Shown here one piece after another: positions 35,101 to 44,319 of a stretch of DNA of 64,000 nt. Source of the DNA: Vibrio splendidus (GTDB taxonomy: Bacteria > Pseudomonadota > Gammaproteobacteria > Enterobacterales > Vibrionaceae). The translations under genes and the position numbers were made by a program. Position 1 is the stretch's first letter. Each line of letters opens with the position of its first letter. The notes beneath the pieces are model-generated. The model was not told the origin of the DNA, did no database searches, and worked only from the letters and a program-made list of their open reading frames with translations. The stretch spans positions 682,001 through 746,000 of the forward strand of contig NZ_LNRF01000001.1 of the NCBI RefSeq assembly GCF_001557875.1, read 5' to 3'.

Positions 35101-35630
35101 AAATAATCCTCTTACAAAGTCTGAGGTTATTCTAACGAGCAATTTGAACTGTATCTACAAAAATTAAAACCTTTGAACTAATTTGCACTGGTATGCTATG
35201 TTGTTTGTTAAGGTGCTTAATGAATATCTACATTCGCGCCGATAAATATGTATGTGATTTACCTCACGTTTTGTTGAAAAGGAATGTTATTAATTTGTCA
35301 GAATATCATTCACTTAGTTGCGCCAGGAATGATTTTATAAGACTATCTATCGCTTGATAGGTATTTATACAATGAATTTTTCGTTGGGTATTTCATATTC
35401 TAAGTAGTTATTTAAACTTATCGACTTAGGATTGTAAGGTGATTTTCGAAGAATAATTAGACAAAGTGTCCAAAGAGACATCACTGTAAAATTGTTCGTA
35501 CATAGTATTTGTGTGAATTTAGTTATAAATACTTGCGAAAAAATACCTTGCTCACATAATGCTGATAACGATTTTCATTCTGACTTCATTTGATTGAGTT
35601 AGATGGATTTACAAAGAGAAGAGCCTGAAT
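35101..35630. other. 530-bp intergenic region before the TetR gene
   Basis: No open frame of note. It is AT-rich and contains a CRP-like site (35253-35268), a small stem CTATC/GATAG near 35344-35360 and no clear terminator. The length and AT content suggest an extended regulatory region for the TetR gene. An untranslated RNA cannot be excluded. Confidence 0.5.
35253..35268. promoter_or_regulatory. CRP-like site TGTGA-N6-TCACG
   Basis: TGTGA TTTACC TCACG differs from the CRP consensus TGTGA-N6-TCACA at one core position. It is about 150 bp upstream of the DUF406 start and 360 bp upstream of the TetR start. Confidence 0.45.
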
Positions 35631-36092
35631 ATGCCAAAGCGTAGTAAAGAAGATACAGAAATCACGATCCAGAAGATCATGGATGCCGTTGTAGACCAGC
35701 TATTGAGATTAGGTTACGACAAGATGTCATACACGACGTTGAGTCAACAAACAGGCGTTTCTCGTACAGGTATTAGTCATCACTTTCCAAAGAAAACGGA
35801 TTTTACTGCTGCTTTAGACGGTCGTATTTTCAAGATGTTCATGGAACACATTGACTTCGAAAATGGCCTTGACGCATTTTCAGCTAGCTGGGTTGCAGCA
35901 CTTGAAGACGCTGAGTTCCTAGCAATCTTACGTTTACTTTTCCATCATATCGTTACTGCTGAGAGTGCTCATGAGTTCGCTGCAAACGGTATTGATCGTC
36001 TATACAAGCTGACTGAAACTCAGTTTGGTGATACTAGCGGTAAAGAACTTGAGTGGTTGATTGGTAAATCATTGATTCGAATGAGCCAATAA
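35631..36092 (+). CDS. short TetR-family regulator
   Basis: 153 residues, short for TetR (usually ~190-210). The N-terminal helix-turn-helix is clear: QKIMDAVVDQLLRLGYDKMSY, TLSQQTGVSRTGISHHFPKKTDF. The ligand domain has only about 95 residues with probable helices (LEDAEFLAILRLLFHHIV, HEFAANGIDRLYKLTE), so it lacks the last helices of the family. The stop codon is followed by a terminator, so this is its natural end. Target and ligand are unknown. It is preceded by a long upstream region. Confidence 0.85.
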   Translation: MPKRSKEDTEITIQKIMDAVVDQLLRLGYDKMSYTTLSQQTGVSRTGISHHFPKKTDFTAALDGRIFKMFMEHIDFENGLDAFSASWVAALEDAEFLAILRLLFHHIVTAESAHEFAANGIDRLYKLTETQFGDTSGKELEWLIGKSLIRMSQ

Positions 36093-36107
36093 TCAACACA
36101 CAATGAA

Positions 36108-36132
36108 AGAAGCTCCTACGGGGGCTTTTTTT
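36108..36132 (+). terminator. intrinsic terminator after TetR gene
   Basis: AAGCTCC, a short loop and GGGGCTT with one G-U-type pair, then seven T residues. Confidence 0.8.
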
Positions 36133-36401
36133 GTACCTGCAATTTCATTTATCTCACTTTTTTTCTCTCGCTCTCACTCCGCTGCCGCTAACTCTATTTA
36201 GTTCCAATTGAAGTTATTTCTCTTCTTTTTAAATGCTTACGTTTGCGTCTTATATTCAATCTTACTTGCAAAAAACTAAGCAACACTAACTGATATTGTT
36301 GATTTCTAGAGCCTCAAACGCTCGGAGTGAGACGTTGTGGGTTTCATTGCTATGGTTGCTAATAAAATTGAGTTTCAGGCGAGAGAGAGGCTATGAGCCA
36401 A

Positions 36402-36428
36402 TAAAAAGCCTCGAGAAAATCGAGGCTT
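36402..36428 (-). terminator. terminator of the tonB-exbBD-hutBCD transcript
   Basis: AAGCCTCGA (36406-36414) and TCGAGGCTT (36420-36428) form a 9-bp stem with a 5-nt loop. On the minus strand it is followed by TTTTTAT. It lies ~60 bp beyond the hutD stop. Confidence 0.9.
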
Positions 36429-36487
36429 AGAATGACTTAACTGTTATTAGGAACTAATACTCAAAATGAGTGGGTGCTAAATCGAGT

Positions 36488-37270
36488 CTATTGTGCGGGG
36501 TGAACCTGAGGAAAGCTCATGGTTGGGTGTTTTTCGACGATACTTTTGTAGCCGTATACATCCTCAATCATGGAAGGTTGAAGTGCCTCCCAAGGGCTGC
36601 CATCGCAAACTAAGTGACCATCTTTTAGTACTACGAGTCGGTCGGAGTACTGAGCGGCCAGGTTTAAGTCATGTAGCACTACGATTACGGCCGCATTTTG
36701 GTTGTCGGCTAAATCTCTCGCGATCTTTAAGGTGTTGTGCTGGTGGGCAAGATCCAGTGCAGATGTTGGTTCATCAAGCATCAAGATACATTGCTCGCCA
36801 GAATAATGGAGCTGAGTTAACACTCGAGCTAAATGGATACGCTGCTTTTCACCGCCCGATAGTGAAGGGTAGAGTCTTTCACTCAGGTGAGTCACATCAG
36901 CAACATCCATTTTTTGGCTAGCAATACTGGTCAGTTTCTTGTTGGATTCTTGCAGAGGAATCCCACCAAGCTCGACAACTTCATGTGCCAAGAATGGAAA
37001 AGTCAATGTGCTGTGTTGAGGAAGCATAGCAAGGTGCTTAGCTAATTTGTGAGAAGGCCACTTGTCTTTGCTGTGTCCAAAGTATTGAATATCGCCGTTG
37101 CTTGATATCTCTTGGCACAAAGCTTTAAGCAGCGTGCTTTTACCTGCGCCATTTGGCCCAAGTAGTGTGGTTACCTTTCCCGTTTCAATCTCAATAGAAA
37201 CGCCATCTAATATCACTTTACTGCCGAACTTCACTACGATACCGGTCGCTTTTAACGCTGAAGGAAACAT
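36488..37270 (-). CDS. hutD: haemin ABC transporter ATP-binding protein
   Basis: 260 residues. ATPase subunit that powers haem import through the inner membrane. Walker A LLGPNGAGKSTLLKAL (near residue 35), signature LSGGEKQRIHLARVL, Walker B CILMLDEPTSALD and the switch His in VIVVLHDLN are complete. It belongs to the HmuV/FecE group. Its start overlaps the hutC stop, so translation is coupled. Known in Vibrio as hutD. Confidence 0.95.
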   Translation of the reverse strand: MFPSALKATGIVVKFGSKVILDGVSIEIETGKVTTLLGPNGAGKSTLLKALCQEISSNGDIQYFGHSKDKWPSHKLAKHLAMLPQHSTLTFPFLAHEVVELGGIPLQESNKKLTSIASQKMDVADVTHLSERLYPSLSGGEKQRIHLARVLTQLHYSGEQCILMLDEPTSALDLAHQHNTLKIARDLADNQNAAVIVVLHDLNLAAQYSDRLVVLKDGHLVCDGSPWEALQPSMIEDVYGYKSIVEKHPTMSFPQVHPAQ

Positions 37271-38319
37271 TAAAGGATTCTCCCTTTCTGTTGAAATAGA
37301 AGGTATAAGAAGAATGGAGCACCGATAATCGCAGTGACAATACCGACAGGCAGCTCTGCTGGTGCAAGTACCACACGTGAGAACATGTCTGCGGCGGTTA
37401 GTAGTAGTGCGCCTAGTACCGCTGATAGTGGTAGAAGTACTCGGTGGTCAGGGCCTGCCAACATGCGACCTAAATGAGGTATAACTAGCCCAATAAAACC
37501 AATCATTCCAGACAAACTAACCGTGATACCAACGCCAGCGGCTGTCAGTAGAATGAGTTTTCGCTTAAGCTTTTGTACCGGGATGCCAAGATGTTGCGCT
37601 TCAGACTCGCCCAGTAATAGGGCATTCAGTGACATTGCTTGGCGGTAGAAAACCACAAACAATCCAACGAGCGTGACTGCAGCCAGCAAAATGCCTGACC
37701 ACTTAGCGCCCGCCAATGAACCCATCGACCACAATGAAAGGTCACGCAGCATTTGGTCATCAGCAATGAAGTTTAAGAAGCCAATCCCTGCGCCTGAAAG
37801 AGCGCTGATCGCCACACCCGCTAACAGCATGATGGTTACTGAGGTACCGAATTTACCAGTGCCAAGCTTGTAAACCAGAAGTGTGGTTAAAGCGCCACCT
37901 AAAAAGGCAAACACAGGAACCGCAGCAAAGTTCATGAAAGCAGGGTATTGAAGCGATAGCTCAGAGAAAAGCACGATGGCCAGTGCTGCACCTAGCGCCG
38001 CACCGGCAGACACACCAATGATCCCAGGTTCAGCAAGCGGGTTTCGAAATAAGCCCTGCATAACAGCGCCACATAACGCGAGAATCGCACCAATCAACAT
38101 GCACAAAATGGTTCGAGGCAAGCGAATCTCTTGAATCACTAAGTTGATGTGGGGTGCTAAATCATTGTTTGGCTGGAGTAAGCTCGCTGCGCTGTCAGCC
38201 AAACTAATGTTCATTGGCCCAACGGTGATTGAAAACAGTGCGACGAAGACTAGGGTAGCACCTAGGCCTAACATCGATGTTTTCAGTGGGACGGATCGTA
38301 ACAACATAAAGGGCCTCAA
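37270..38319 (-). CDS. hutC: haemin ABC transporter permease
   Basis: 349 residues with about ten membrane helices, FecCD/BtuC family. Visible signatures are RLPRTILCMLIGAILALCGAVMQ (given here as RLPRTILCMLIGA), FRNPLAEPGIIGVSAGAALG, and near the end GFIGLVIPHLGRML with the loop that contacts the ATPase. It forms the haem channel with HutD on the cytoplasmic face and HutB in the periplasm. About 95 bp separate it from hutB. Confidence 0.95.
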   Translation of the reverse strand: MRPFMLLRSVPLKTSMLGLGATLVFVALFSITVGPMNISLADSAASLLQPNNDLAPHINLVIQEIRLPRTILCMLIGAILALCGAVMQGLFRNPLAEPGIIGVSAGAALGAALAIVLFSELSLQYPAFMNFAAVPVFAFLGGALTTLLVYKLGTGKFGTSVTIMLLAGVAISALSGAGIGFLNFIADDQMLRDLSLWSMGSLAGAKWSGILLAAVTLVGLFVVFYRQAMSLNALLLGESEAQHLGIPVQKLKRKLILLTAAGVGITVSLSGMIGFIGLVIPHLGRMLAGPDHRVLLPLSAVLGALLLTAADMFSRVVLAPAELPVGIVTAIIGAPFFLYLLFQQKGRIL

Positions 38320-38414
38320 TATCCGTAACTAACTTCAATATCCATCACCAAAATTGCGAAAAGTAGGCTGGTGATGGGCACTGAACTAGCAACGGTAAGA
38401 ATAGGGGAGTCGCG

Positions 38415-39302
38415 TTATAGCGGGTAGATAAGTGCGTTTAATCGCTTAGCTTCAGAAAGGCTCTTAAGGCCAAGTCCACCAACCAAAGCACTGCCATTAA
38501 CGGTAATGATTTGCTTGTTCATACCTGCAGGAGTTGCCGCTAACATAGGCAACGATTTAAGGATGGCATCAGCGCCGCCCATTTTTTGGTAGCTACGGCC
38601 GCTGACTAGAATCACATCTGGTTGCATTTCTACCAGTGATTCCATCGATAGTGGCTTGTAAGACGTTAGGCTTTGAGCGGCAGGGTTGATACCGCCAGCT
38701 AACTCGATAATTGCGTTTGGTGAAGTCTCACCACCGGCAACGTTCGCAGGGCGACCTTCGTGCAGCAATAGAAAAAGTACTTTCTTCGCTTCGTTGCTTG
38801 GTACTTGGTTCGCTTTCAGTGCCGCAATCTTCTGATTTACTTCTGCTTTAACTTGTTCTGAGCGAGCTTCGGTATGGGTAATCTTGGCGATTTGGTCTAT
38901 ACGCTTTAATAACCCTTCAACATTCGCTTCGGTGTTGACGATTTCTACATCGATACCCGCCGATTTTAATTGAGAGATAGCGTTGTCTGGTCCCATTTCA
39001 TCTGAGCCAATCAAAGTAGTTGGTTCTAGGGCAAGTAAGCCTTCCGCAGACAGGTTTCGGTGATAGCCAATTTTTGGCAGGTTTTCTGCTTGAGGAAAGT
39101 GGCTGGTTACATCTATCGCGACTAACTGCTCTTCAGCACCTAATGCCAAAACCAACTCAGTAACGGCACTGCCAGCACTGATGATTCGAGGCTGTTCAGC
39201 GTCGTTGGCCATTGCGGGTGCGCTAAGTGCCAAGCTCATAGCGGCAACTGAAAGGAGATGTGTCTTGGTCTTTAATTTATTGAGCACGTTTAAGTTGTTC
39301 AT
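38415..39302 (-). CDS. hutB: periplasmic haemin-binding protein
   Basis: 295 residues. A signal peptide (about residues 1-32, ending PAMA) leads to a class III solute-binding fold: PRIISAGSAVTELVLALG, LVAIDVTSHFPQAENLPKIGYHRNLSAEGLLAL, here partly quoted as TSHFPQAENLPKIGYH, with a Tyr-His that fits the haem ligand position of HmuT proteins. It delivers haem to HutC-HutD. It lies 150 bp downstream of exbD. Confidence 0.94.
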   Translation of the reverse strand: MNNLNVLNKLKTKTHLLSVAAMSLALSAPAMANDAEQPRIISAGSAVTELVLALGAEEQLVAIDVTSHFPQAENLPKIGYHRNLSAEGLLALEPTTLIGSDEMGPDNAISQLKSAGIDVEIVNTEANVEGLLKRIDQIAKITHTEARSEQVKAEVNQKIAALKANQVPSNEAKKVLFLLLHEGRPANVAGGETSPNAIIELAGGINPAAQSLTSYKPLSMESLVEMQPDVILVSGRSYQKMGGADAILKSLPMLAATPAGMNKQIITVNGSALVGGLGLKSLSEAKRLNALIYPL

Positions 39303-39451
39303 AATAAGTTCTTTATATTTTCTTTTTGTATCGCGAAGATACTCAGTGAGCAGTCCGTTCGCATTGTGAGTTCGAATCTATAGAGAGGCTGAGTTCTGGT
39401 TGTTTAGTCTTATCAATCAGGAGCCTAACCTCATGAAAATAGAGAGTTGTT

Positions 39452-39865
39452 CTAGCCATCGTCAGTGAGCAGTTGAGTCGCTGGTATTCCGTTCTCTTGA
39501 AGGAATGAAAGCAACTTCACTAGGTTCTCCACGTTGGCGGCTTTATCTGCCCCAATGATGATTGGCTTTTTATTCGTAGAACCTGTCTCTTCTAACAAGG
39601 CTATCTTGAAATTTTCCCAGTCGATGTACTCTTGGCCGTTAATCGCCCAGTAGGGTTCGTGGTCTAAAATATTGACGCTAATCGAATCTTTGTGGACTTC
39701 AGAAACGTTTTTGACATCCGAGCTTGGTAGCTCAACTTCTAGCGATTCCAGCTTTACCGATGCCGTAAGCAATAGGAAAACCATCACGATAAAAATGATG
39801 TCGAGTAGCGGCGTTAAGTCCGGCGCTAGGCTTTGCGTGTTCGATGAGTTGGGCGTTTTAATCAT
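39452..39865 (-). CDS. exbD: TonB-system energising protein ExbD
   Basis: 137 residues with one N-terminal membrane helix (LTPLLDIIFIVMVFLLLTAS). The Asp in this helix is the conserved proton-coupling residue. The periplasmic part is short. It works with ExbB to energise TonB for haem receptor transport. Its first four bases overlap the exbB stop codon. Confidence 0.95.
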   Translation of the reverse strand: MIKTPNSSNTQSLAPDLTPLLDIIFIVMVFLLLTASVKLESLEVELPSSDVKNVSEVHKDSISVNILDHEPYWAINGQEYIDWENFKIALLEETGSTNKKPIIIGADKAANVENLVKLLSFLQENGIPATQLLTDDG

Positions 39866-40563
39866 GCTTGGCTCACATCACCGGTAGAAGCTTGGTTTAC
39901 GGTTGCGCTATTCACATCGCCGGACTGATTGGTTTGAATCGACATGCCTTCTAACCATACATTCACATAGTTCAATGTATGCTCCAGTTGAGCTAGCACT
40001 CGATCGGCCCATAACCCTAGTAGCTGCGCCCCTGAGATAGCAGGAAGCGCAATCATCAAACCTGCTGCCGTGGTTCTCATTGCTAAGCCTAATCCGTCGG
40101 CTAGATCGTTCGGTGTAATGCTGCCTGTTGTAGCGGCAACACCTTTAAACATCTCAATAAGACCAAGTACTGTGCCAAGCAAGCCGATGAGTGGGCTGAT
40201 CACGCCGATCAAACCAAGCAGTCTTAAACCTGCATGAAGCTGGTGGCGTTTTTCTTGTAGCCAAATACCAGCAGCATCTTCACGCAACCCTTTTGAGAAA
40301 GAGTGGTGAGCAAGCAACATTGAAACGCCCTTGTACAGTAGCGGGCGTTTACCTGAAATCGACTGAGCAAGCGCTTCAATCTCTTTACTGTTGGTTGGTG
40401 AGATTTGGTTTAGCTCACGACGAATGGCACGTTTGCCCACACCAATGCTGAGCATGACTTGGAATACACGCTCTGCGATGATCATTGCTGTTAGTGCTGA
40501 ACAGATAAGAAGAGGCCAAGTCATTAAGCCAAGTTGATCTTGTAAGTAACTGATTTGTTGCAT
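39862..40563 (-). CDS. exbB: TonB-system energising protein ExbB
   Basis: 233 residues with three membrane helices (TWPLLICSALTAMIIAERVF, LRLLGLIGVISPLIGLLGTV, GLAMRTTAAGLMIALPAI). The MotA/TolQ/ExbB family motif is intact. It forms the proton channel pentamer around ExbD. It begins two bases after the tonB stop. The C-terminal ~25 residues are polar and variable. Confidence 0.95.
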   Translation of the reverse strand: MQQISYLQDQLGLMTWPLLICSALTAMIIAERVFQVMLSIGVGKRAIRRELNQISPTNSKEIEALAQSISGKRPLLYKGVSMLLAHHSFSKGLREDAAGIWLQEKRHQLHAGLRLLGLIGVISPLIGLLGTVLGLIEMFKGVAATTGSITPNDLADGLGLAMRTTAAGLMIALPAISGAQLLGLWADRVLAQLEHTLNYVNVWLEGMSIQTNQSGDVNSATVNQASTGDVSQA

Positions 40564-40565
40564 GA

Positions 40566-41387
40566 TTAATCCAACCTAAAACGAACAGGTATTTGTACTC
40601 GGTGAGCAATCGCTCGACCATTGACAGTGTGAGGTGAGAATTTCCATTGTTTAATGGCATCTAATGCGGCGTTGTCGAGCATCAGTGCGCCTGATGAATT
40701 TACTAATGCTTGTTTAATTTGTTTGCCTTCAGCGTCTAGCCAGATCTCATAAGTCGCGACACCTTCAACGCCCCGACGTCGTGCTTGTCGAGGGTAATTC
40801 GGCGGTGTAGGGCGAGCAGAGAATGAAGGTTTTGTGACTAAGACTGGCTCTTGGTTTGATACGCCTTGGTTTACTTCCTGAGGCTGGTTGGCAGATTCGT
40901 CCATATTCTTATCGACTTTCTTGTTGGCCAGTTTCTCTGGTTGAGTGGTTGGTTTGGACTTTGGTTCTGGTTTTAGGTCTGGACGCTCTTTCTTAACCAC
41001 CTTTTTCTCAGTCACCGGTTTCTTTGGAACGGGCTTTTTCTCAACAACCTTCTTCTCAACTTTCTTTGGCTGAGGCTTATTGGTGATCGCTTTTTTCTTT
41101 GGGGTTGGCTTAGCTTGGTTTGGCTCAACCGTTTTTGGTTCGACAGGTTTAGGTTCGGCTTGTGAGACCTTTTCTCTTATTGGCTCTGGTTCAACTCGCT
41201 CTGTGGTTGTTTTTTGCTGAGCTTGTGAGGGAACGCTTTTAGGAGTGAAGTTGATCGATACCGTGTTCGATTGGCTACCTGCAGGCATCGCAAATACTTT
41301 GGATTCTTGAGCGACAAACAACAACGCTGCATGAATCACTAACGATGCACCGCCTGCAATAACATATCTAGGAACGTTCACAATCAA
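40566..41387 (-). CDS. tonB: TonB energy transducer
   Basis: 273 residues. An N-terminal helix (YVIAGGASLVIHAALLFVA, with the functional His) anchors it in the inner membrane. A long Pro/Lys/Glu-rich spacer spans about residues 55-165 (EPKPVEPKTVEPNQ, KKVEKKVVEKKPVPKKP). The C-terminal TonB domain (PNYPRQARRRGVEGVATYEI, IKQWKFSPHTVNGRA) contacts outer-membrane receptors. In Vibrio this is TonB1, which is dedicated mostly to haem and some siderophores. First gene of the leftward hut operon. Confidence 0.95.
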   Translation of the reverse strand: MIVNVPRYVIAGGASLVIHAALLFVAQESKVFAMPAGSQSNTVSINFTPKSVPSQAQQKTTTERVEPEPIREKVSQAEPKPVEPKTVEPNQAKPTPKKKAITNKPQPKKVEKKVVEKKPVPKKPVTEKKVVKKERPDLKPEPKSKPTTQPEKLANKKVDKNMDESANQPQEVNQGVSNQEPVLVTKPSFSARPTPPNYPRQARRRGVEGVATYEIWLDAEGKQIKQALVNSSGALMLDNAALDAIKQWKFSPHTVNGRAIAHRVQIPVRFRLD

Positions 41388-41443
41388 TCCTTTACCAAAT
41401 CAAAATTCTGTATCGGATTATTGCTTAGAATCTAAATAAGATC

Positions 41444-41462
41444 AATTATCAATTGCATTATC
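41444..41462. promoter_or_regulatory. Fur-box-like site between tonB and hutW
   Basis: The 19-mer AATTATCAATTGCATTATC agrees with the Fur consensus GATAATGATAATCATTATC at 12 of 19 positions, with the right half (CATTATC) perfect. It lies in the 155-bp region between the divergent operons and could silence both when iron is plentiful, as is known for hut genes. Confidence 0.6.
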
Positions 41463-41542
41463 ATTTGCGTGTATTTATGATTCTCTCAGTTTTTAGCGAA
41501 TAGTCTTCCAGGGTTTGCTATGTAAGTGTTTAGAGAGATTAT

Positions 41543-42952
41543 ATGAGTCTTGATATTTATAAATTTGACGAATCAATCTTGGGTGTTTCTAGCCCTGATC
41601 CGCTTCGTTTTGCGTTTGCGAAAAAGCATTCTGCCCACGCCGGAGGAAGTTCAATTCCGGTCGACCCCAGTAAGAAGTTAGAACTCTTTGATGAATTGAT
41701 GCTGAGTGAAGGGAAAAAACAGGATAAGCGTTGCTTGTATATCCACATTCCTTTCTGTCGGGTGCGCTGTACGTTCTGTAATTTCTTCCAAAATGCCGCA
41801 AGCCGTAAATTAGTAGATGAGTATTTCGATGCACTGATGGCCGAGCTAAAGCAGAAAGCCAAAACGCCTTGGGCTCAGTCTGGACTATTTCACGCCGTTT
41901 ATATTGGTGGCGGAACGCCCACCGATTTGTCTCCTCAACAAGTTGAGCAGCTGGGTAAAGCGATTCGTCAATATTTCCCTCTAGCAAACGATGTGGAAAT
42001 GACCTTAGAAGGGCGTATCAATCGCTTTGGTGACGAGATGTTTGATCGTGCGCTTGAAGGTGGCTTCAATCGTTTCTCATTCGGTATTCAAAGTTTCAAT
42101 ACTCAAGTTCGACGTAGTGCTAAGCGCCTAGATGACCGAGAGGTGGTACTGGAACGCATCAGTTCACTGAGTCGTACCGAGCAAGCGCCAATCGTTCTTG
42201 ATCTGTTATACGGATTACCACACCAATCTATGGAAGTGTTCCAACAAGATTTAGAAGACTACATGTCCACTGGTGCACACGGCATTGACCTGTACCAACT
42301 GATTGTTGCGGGCAATGCACCTATGCTTAATCTTGTTGAGAAAGGAAAAATCCCACCACCGGCAAATACGCCAGACAAGGCGAGCATGTATTTGGCAGGT
42401 GTGGAGTTCATGGCAAAGCACAAGGTCAAACAACTGAGCGTAAATCACTGGACTCGTGATAACCGCGAACGCAGCATTTACAACAGCTTAGCGAAAACTT
42501 ATGCCGAAGTTCTACCCATTGGTTGTGGCGCTGGTGGCAACATCGGCGGTCATGGTGTTATGCAACATCGAACTTTAGACAGCTACATGGAGTCTATAAA
42601 GCAAGGTCAATTACCTATTGCCATGATGACTAAACAAAGCTCATTAGAGCCTATCTTCTCAACATTAAAGGCAGGTTTTGATTCTGGTGTTGTTAGAAGA
42701 AGTACACTACCGAGCTTTATGGGACAAGACACGTTCGACTACCTAAAACCTCTGTTCGTGCATTGGGAAAAGAACGGTTTAGTTGAGCTTTCGGAAGATT
42801 ATCTGAGCCTGACTATTGCCGGCAGCTTTTGGGCGGTAAGCCTAGCGCAGAGTGTGATTCAAGTGCTTAACGCTGAATACCAAGCTATGCACCCAGCGCC
42901 TAAAGCGTCAGGTTCGGGCGTACACCCGCATGCAAGTTTGAAGCACGCTTAA
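41543..42952 (+). CDS. hutW: HutW, radical SAM haem-utilisation protein
   Basis: 469 residues. The radical SAM cluster motif C-x3-C-x2-C is at residues 72-79 (HIPFCRVRCTFCNFF). GGGTPTDLSP and SFGIQSFN are HemN-like. HutW belongs to the coproporphyrinogen dehydrogenase-like family and is linked to anaerobic haem breakdown for iron (relatives ChuW/HutW). It is the first gene of the rightward operon and has AGAGAG before the ATG. hutX follows after 49 bp. Confidence 0.93.
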   Translation: MSLDIYKFDESILGVSSPDPLRFAFAKKHSAHAGGSSIPVDPSKKLELFDELMLSEGKKQDKRCLYIHIPFCRVRCTFCNFFQNAASRKLVDEYFDALMAELKQKAKTPWAQSGLFHAVYIGGGTPTDLSPQQVEQLGKAIRQYFPLANDVEMTLEGRINRFGDEMFDRALEGGFNRFSFGIQSFNTQVRRSAKRLDDREVVLERISSLSRTEQAPIVLDLLYGLPHQSMEVFQQDLEDYMSTGAHGIDLYQLIVAGNAPMLNLVEKGKIPPPANTPDKASMYLAGVEFMAKHKVKQLSVNHWTRDNRERSIYNSLAKTYAEVLPIGCGAGGNIGGHGVMQHRTLDSYMESIKQGQLPIAMMTKQSSLEPIFSTLKAGFDSGVVRRSTLPSFMGQDTFDYLKPLFVHWEKNGLVELSEDYLSLTIAGSFWAVSLAQSVIQVLNAEYQAMHPAPKASGSGVHPHASLKHA

Positions 42953-43001
42953 TATCGAATTTTTAGTTTATAACTTACTCGTTTATACGGAAACATATTC
43001 A

Positions 43002-43523
43002 ATGACAGAGACAACATTAGAAATGACGGAAACTCTAGAACAACGCGTAGCTCTAATTTTAGAAGAAGAGCCAAAACTACTGCCGACAGCAATTGCTGAG
43101 AAGCTCGGTGTTTCAGAGGTTGAAGTGGTTGCTGCTTTTCCAAACGACATGGCGGTAATGCTCGATGGCAGCCGTGCTCAAGAGATTCTAGAAGGTTTAG
43201 TGGGTTGGGGCCCTGTGACCACAATCGTGCATTCATTTGGTTCTATCTTTGAAGTAAAAGCGCCATTCCCGAAAGGTAAAGTCGCGCGTGGTTACTACAA
43301 TCTGATGGGCAAAGAGGGCGAGCTTCATGGCCACCTAAAGCTTGATAACGTTAAACATATTGGTTTGGTGAGCAAGTCGTTCATGGGTCGTGAAAGTCAT
43401 TACTTCGGCTTTTTCAGTGAAACGGGCGAGAACATTTTTAAGATTTACCTAGGCCGCAACGAAAAGCGTGAGCTTATTGCTGACCAAGTAGAACGCTTCA
43501 AAGCGCTAAAAGAACAAGCTTAA
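43002..43523 (+). CDS. hutX: HutX, intracellular haem-binding protein
   Basis: 173 residues. Residues ~1-60 look like a small winged-helix-like segment (LPTAIAEKLGVSEVEVVAAFP), then the ChuX/HutX haem-handling beta domain (GWGPVTTIVHSFGSIFEVKAPF, GYYNLMGKEGELHGHLKLDN). HutX accepts cytoplasmic haem and passes it to HutZ in V. cholerae. Located between hutW and hutZ as in other vibrios. Confidence 0.93.
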   Translation: MTETTLEMTETLEQRVALILEEEPKLLPTAIAEKLGVSEVEVVAAFPNDMAVMLDGSRAQEILEGLVGWGPVTTIVHSFGSIFEVKAPFPKGKVARGYYNLMGKEGELHGHLKLDNVKHIGLVSKSFMGRESHYFGFFSETGENIFKIYLGRNEKRELIADQVERFKALKEQA

Positions 43524-43672
43524 TCAATAGTAAATAATCAGCAGCAATCTTACATAGGGTTGCCAACTAGCTTAAGCAAGACATCAATGCTCGAGGATCG
43601 TTTAGTTCGCTAATGATCGCTCAACCTCGGGCAAAAATAATAAATCAGAGAAAGTGAAGAAAGGAATTATCC

Positions 43673-44203
43673 ATGGAACAGCAAGTAAAACAAGAACGTC
43701 TACAAGGTCGCCTAGGTCCAGAAATCAAAGAGTTTCGCCAAGAGCGCCGTACCCTTCAACTTGCAACGGTTGATGAAGAAGGCCGCCCGAACGTAAGTTA
43801 CGCACCTTTCGTTCAGAACCAAGAAGGTTACTTTGTTCTAATTTCTGATATTGCTCGTCATGCTCGTAACTTGAAAGCGAACCCTCAAGTCTCTTTGATG
43901 ATGATTGAAGACGAAGAGAGCTCGAAGCAACTATACGCACGTAAGCGTTTAACGTTTGATGCTCAAGCAAGTGTTGTTGAGCGTGAAACGGAGCTTTGGG
44001 TTCAAGTGATCGGTCAGATGCAAGAGCGTTTTGGCGAGATAATCGATGGTTTGAGTCAGCTTCAAGATTTCTCTCTATTCAACCTTAAAGCAGAGAACGG
44101 ACTGTTCGTGAAAGGTTTTGGTCAAGCATATCAAGTGTCAGGCGACGATCTGGTGGATTTCGTTCACCTACAAGAAGGCCACAAAAAAGTGTCTAACGAG
44201 TAA
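43673..44203 (+). CDS. hutZ: HutZ, haem-utilisation protein
   Basis: 176 residues. It has the split-barrel pyridoxamine-phosphate-oxidase-like fold: RRTLQLATVDEEGRPNVSYAPF, GYFVLISDIARHARNLKANP and, near the end, NGLFVKGFGQAYQVSG with a His-rich tail (VHLQEGHKK). V. cholerae HutZ binds haem as a dimer and opens the ring. It is the last gene of the operon, followed by a strong terminator. 150 bp separate it from hutX. Confidence 0.94.
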   Translation: MEQQVKQERLQGRLGPEIKEFRQERRTLQLATVDEEGRPNVSYAPFVQNQEGYFVLISDIARHARNLKANPQVSLMMIEDEESSKQLYARKRLTFDAQASVVERETELWVQVIGQMQERFGEIIDGLSQLQDFSLFNLKAENGLFVKGFGQAYQVSGDDLVDFVHLQEGHKKVSNE

Positions 44204-44227
44204 CCTCGTTTAACTTATTGCTTAAAG

Positions 44228-44255
44228 AGCCCTCCAATGAAGTGAGGGCTTTTTT
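44228..44255 (+). terminator. intrinsic terminator of the hutWXZ operon
   Basis: AGCCCTC (44228-44234), a 9-nt loop and GAGGGCT, followed by TTTTT. Confidence 0.93.
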
Positions 44256-44319
44256 ATGCCTAAATCAAAGGGTTTGGTATATTGGCGTCTGATTAATATT
44301 TATGTGTAAGGATCGATAC

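Larger units (their letters stand above)
36093..36487. other. 395-bp gap between convergent TetR and hutD genes
   Basis: It holds the TetR terminator at its left end and the hutD-operon terminator at 36402-36428. Between them I see only AT-rich sequence with no supported gene. Confidence 0.6.
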
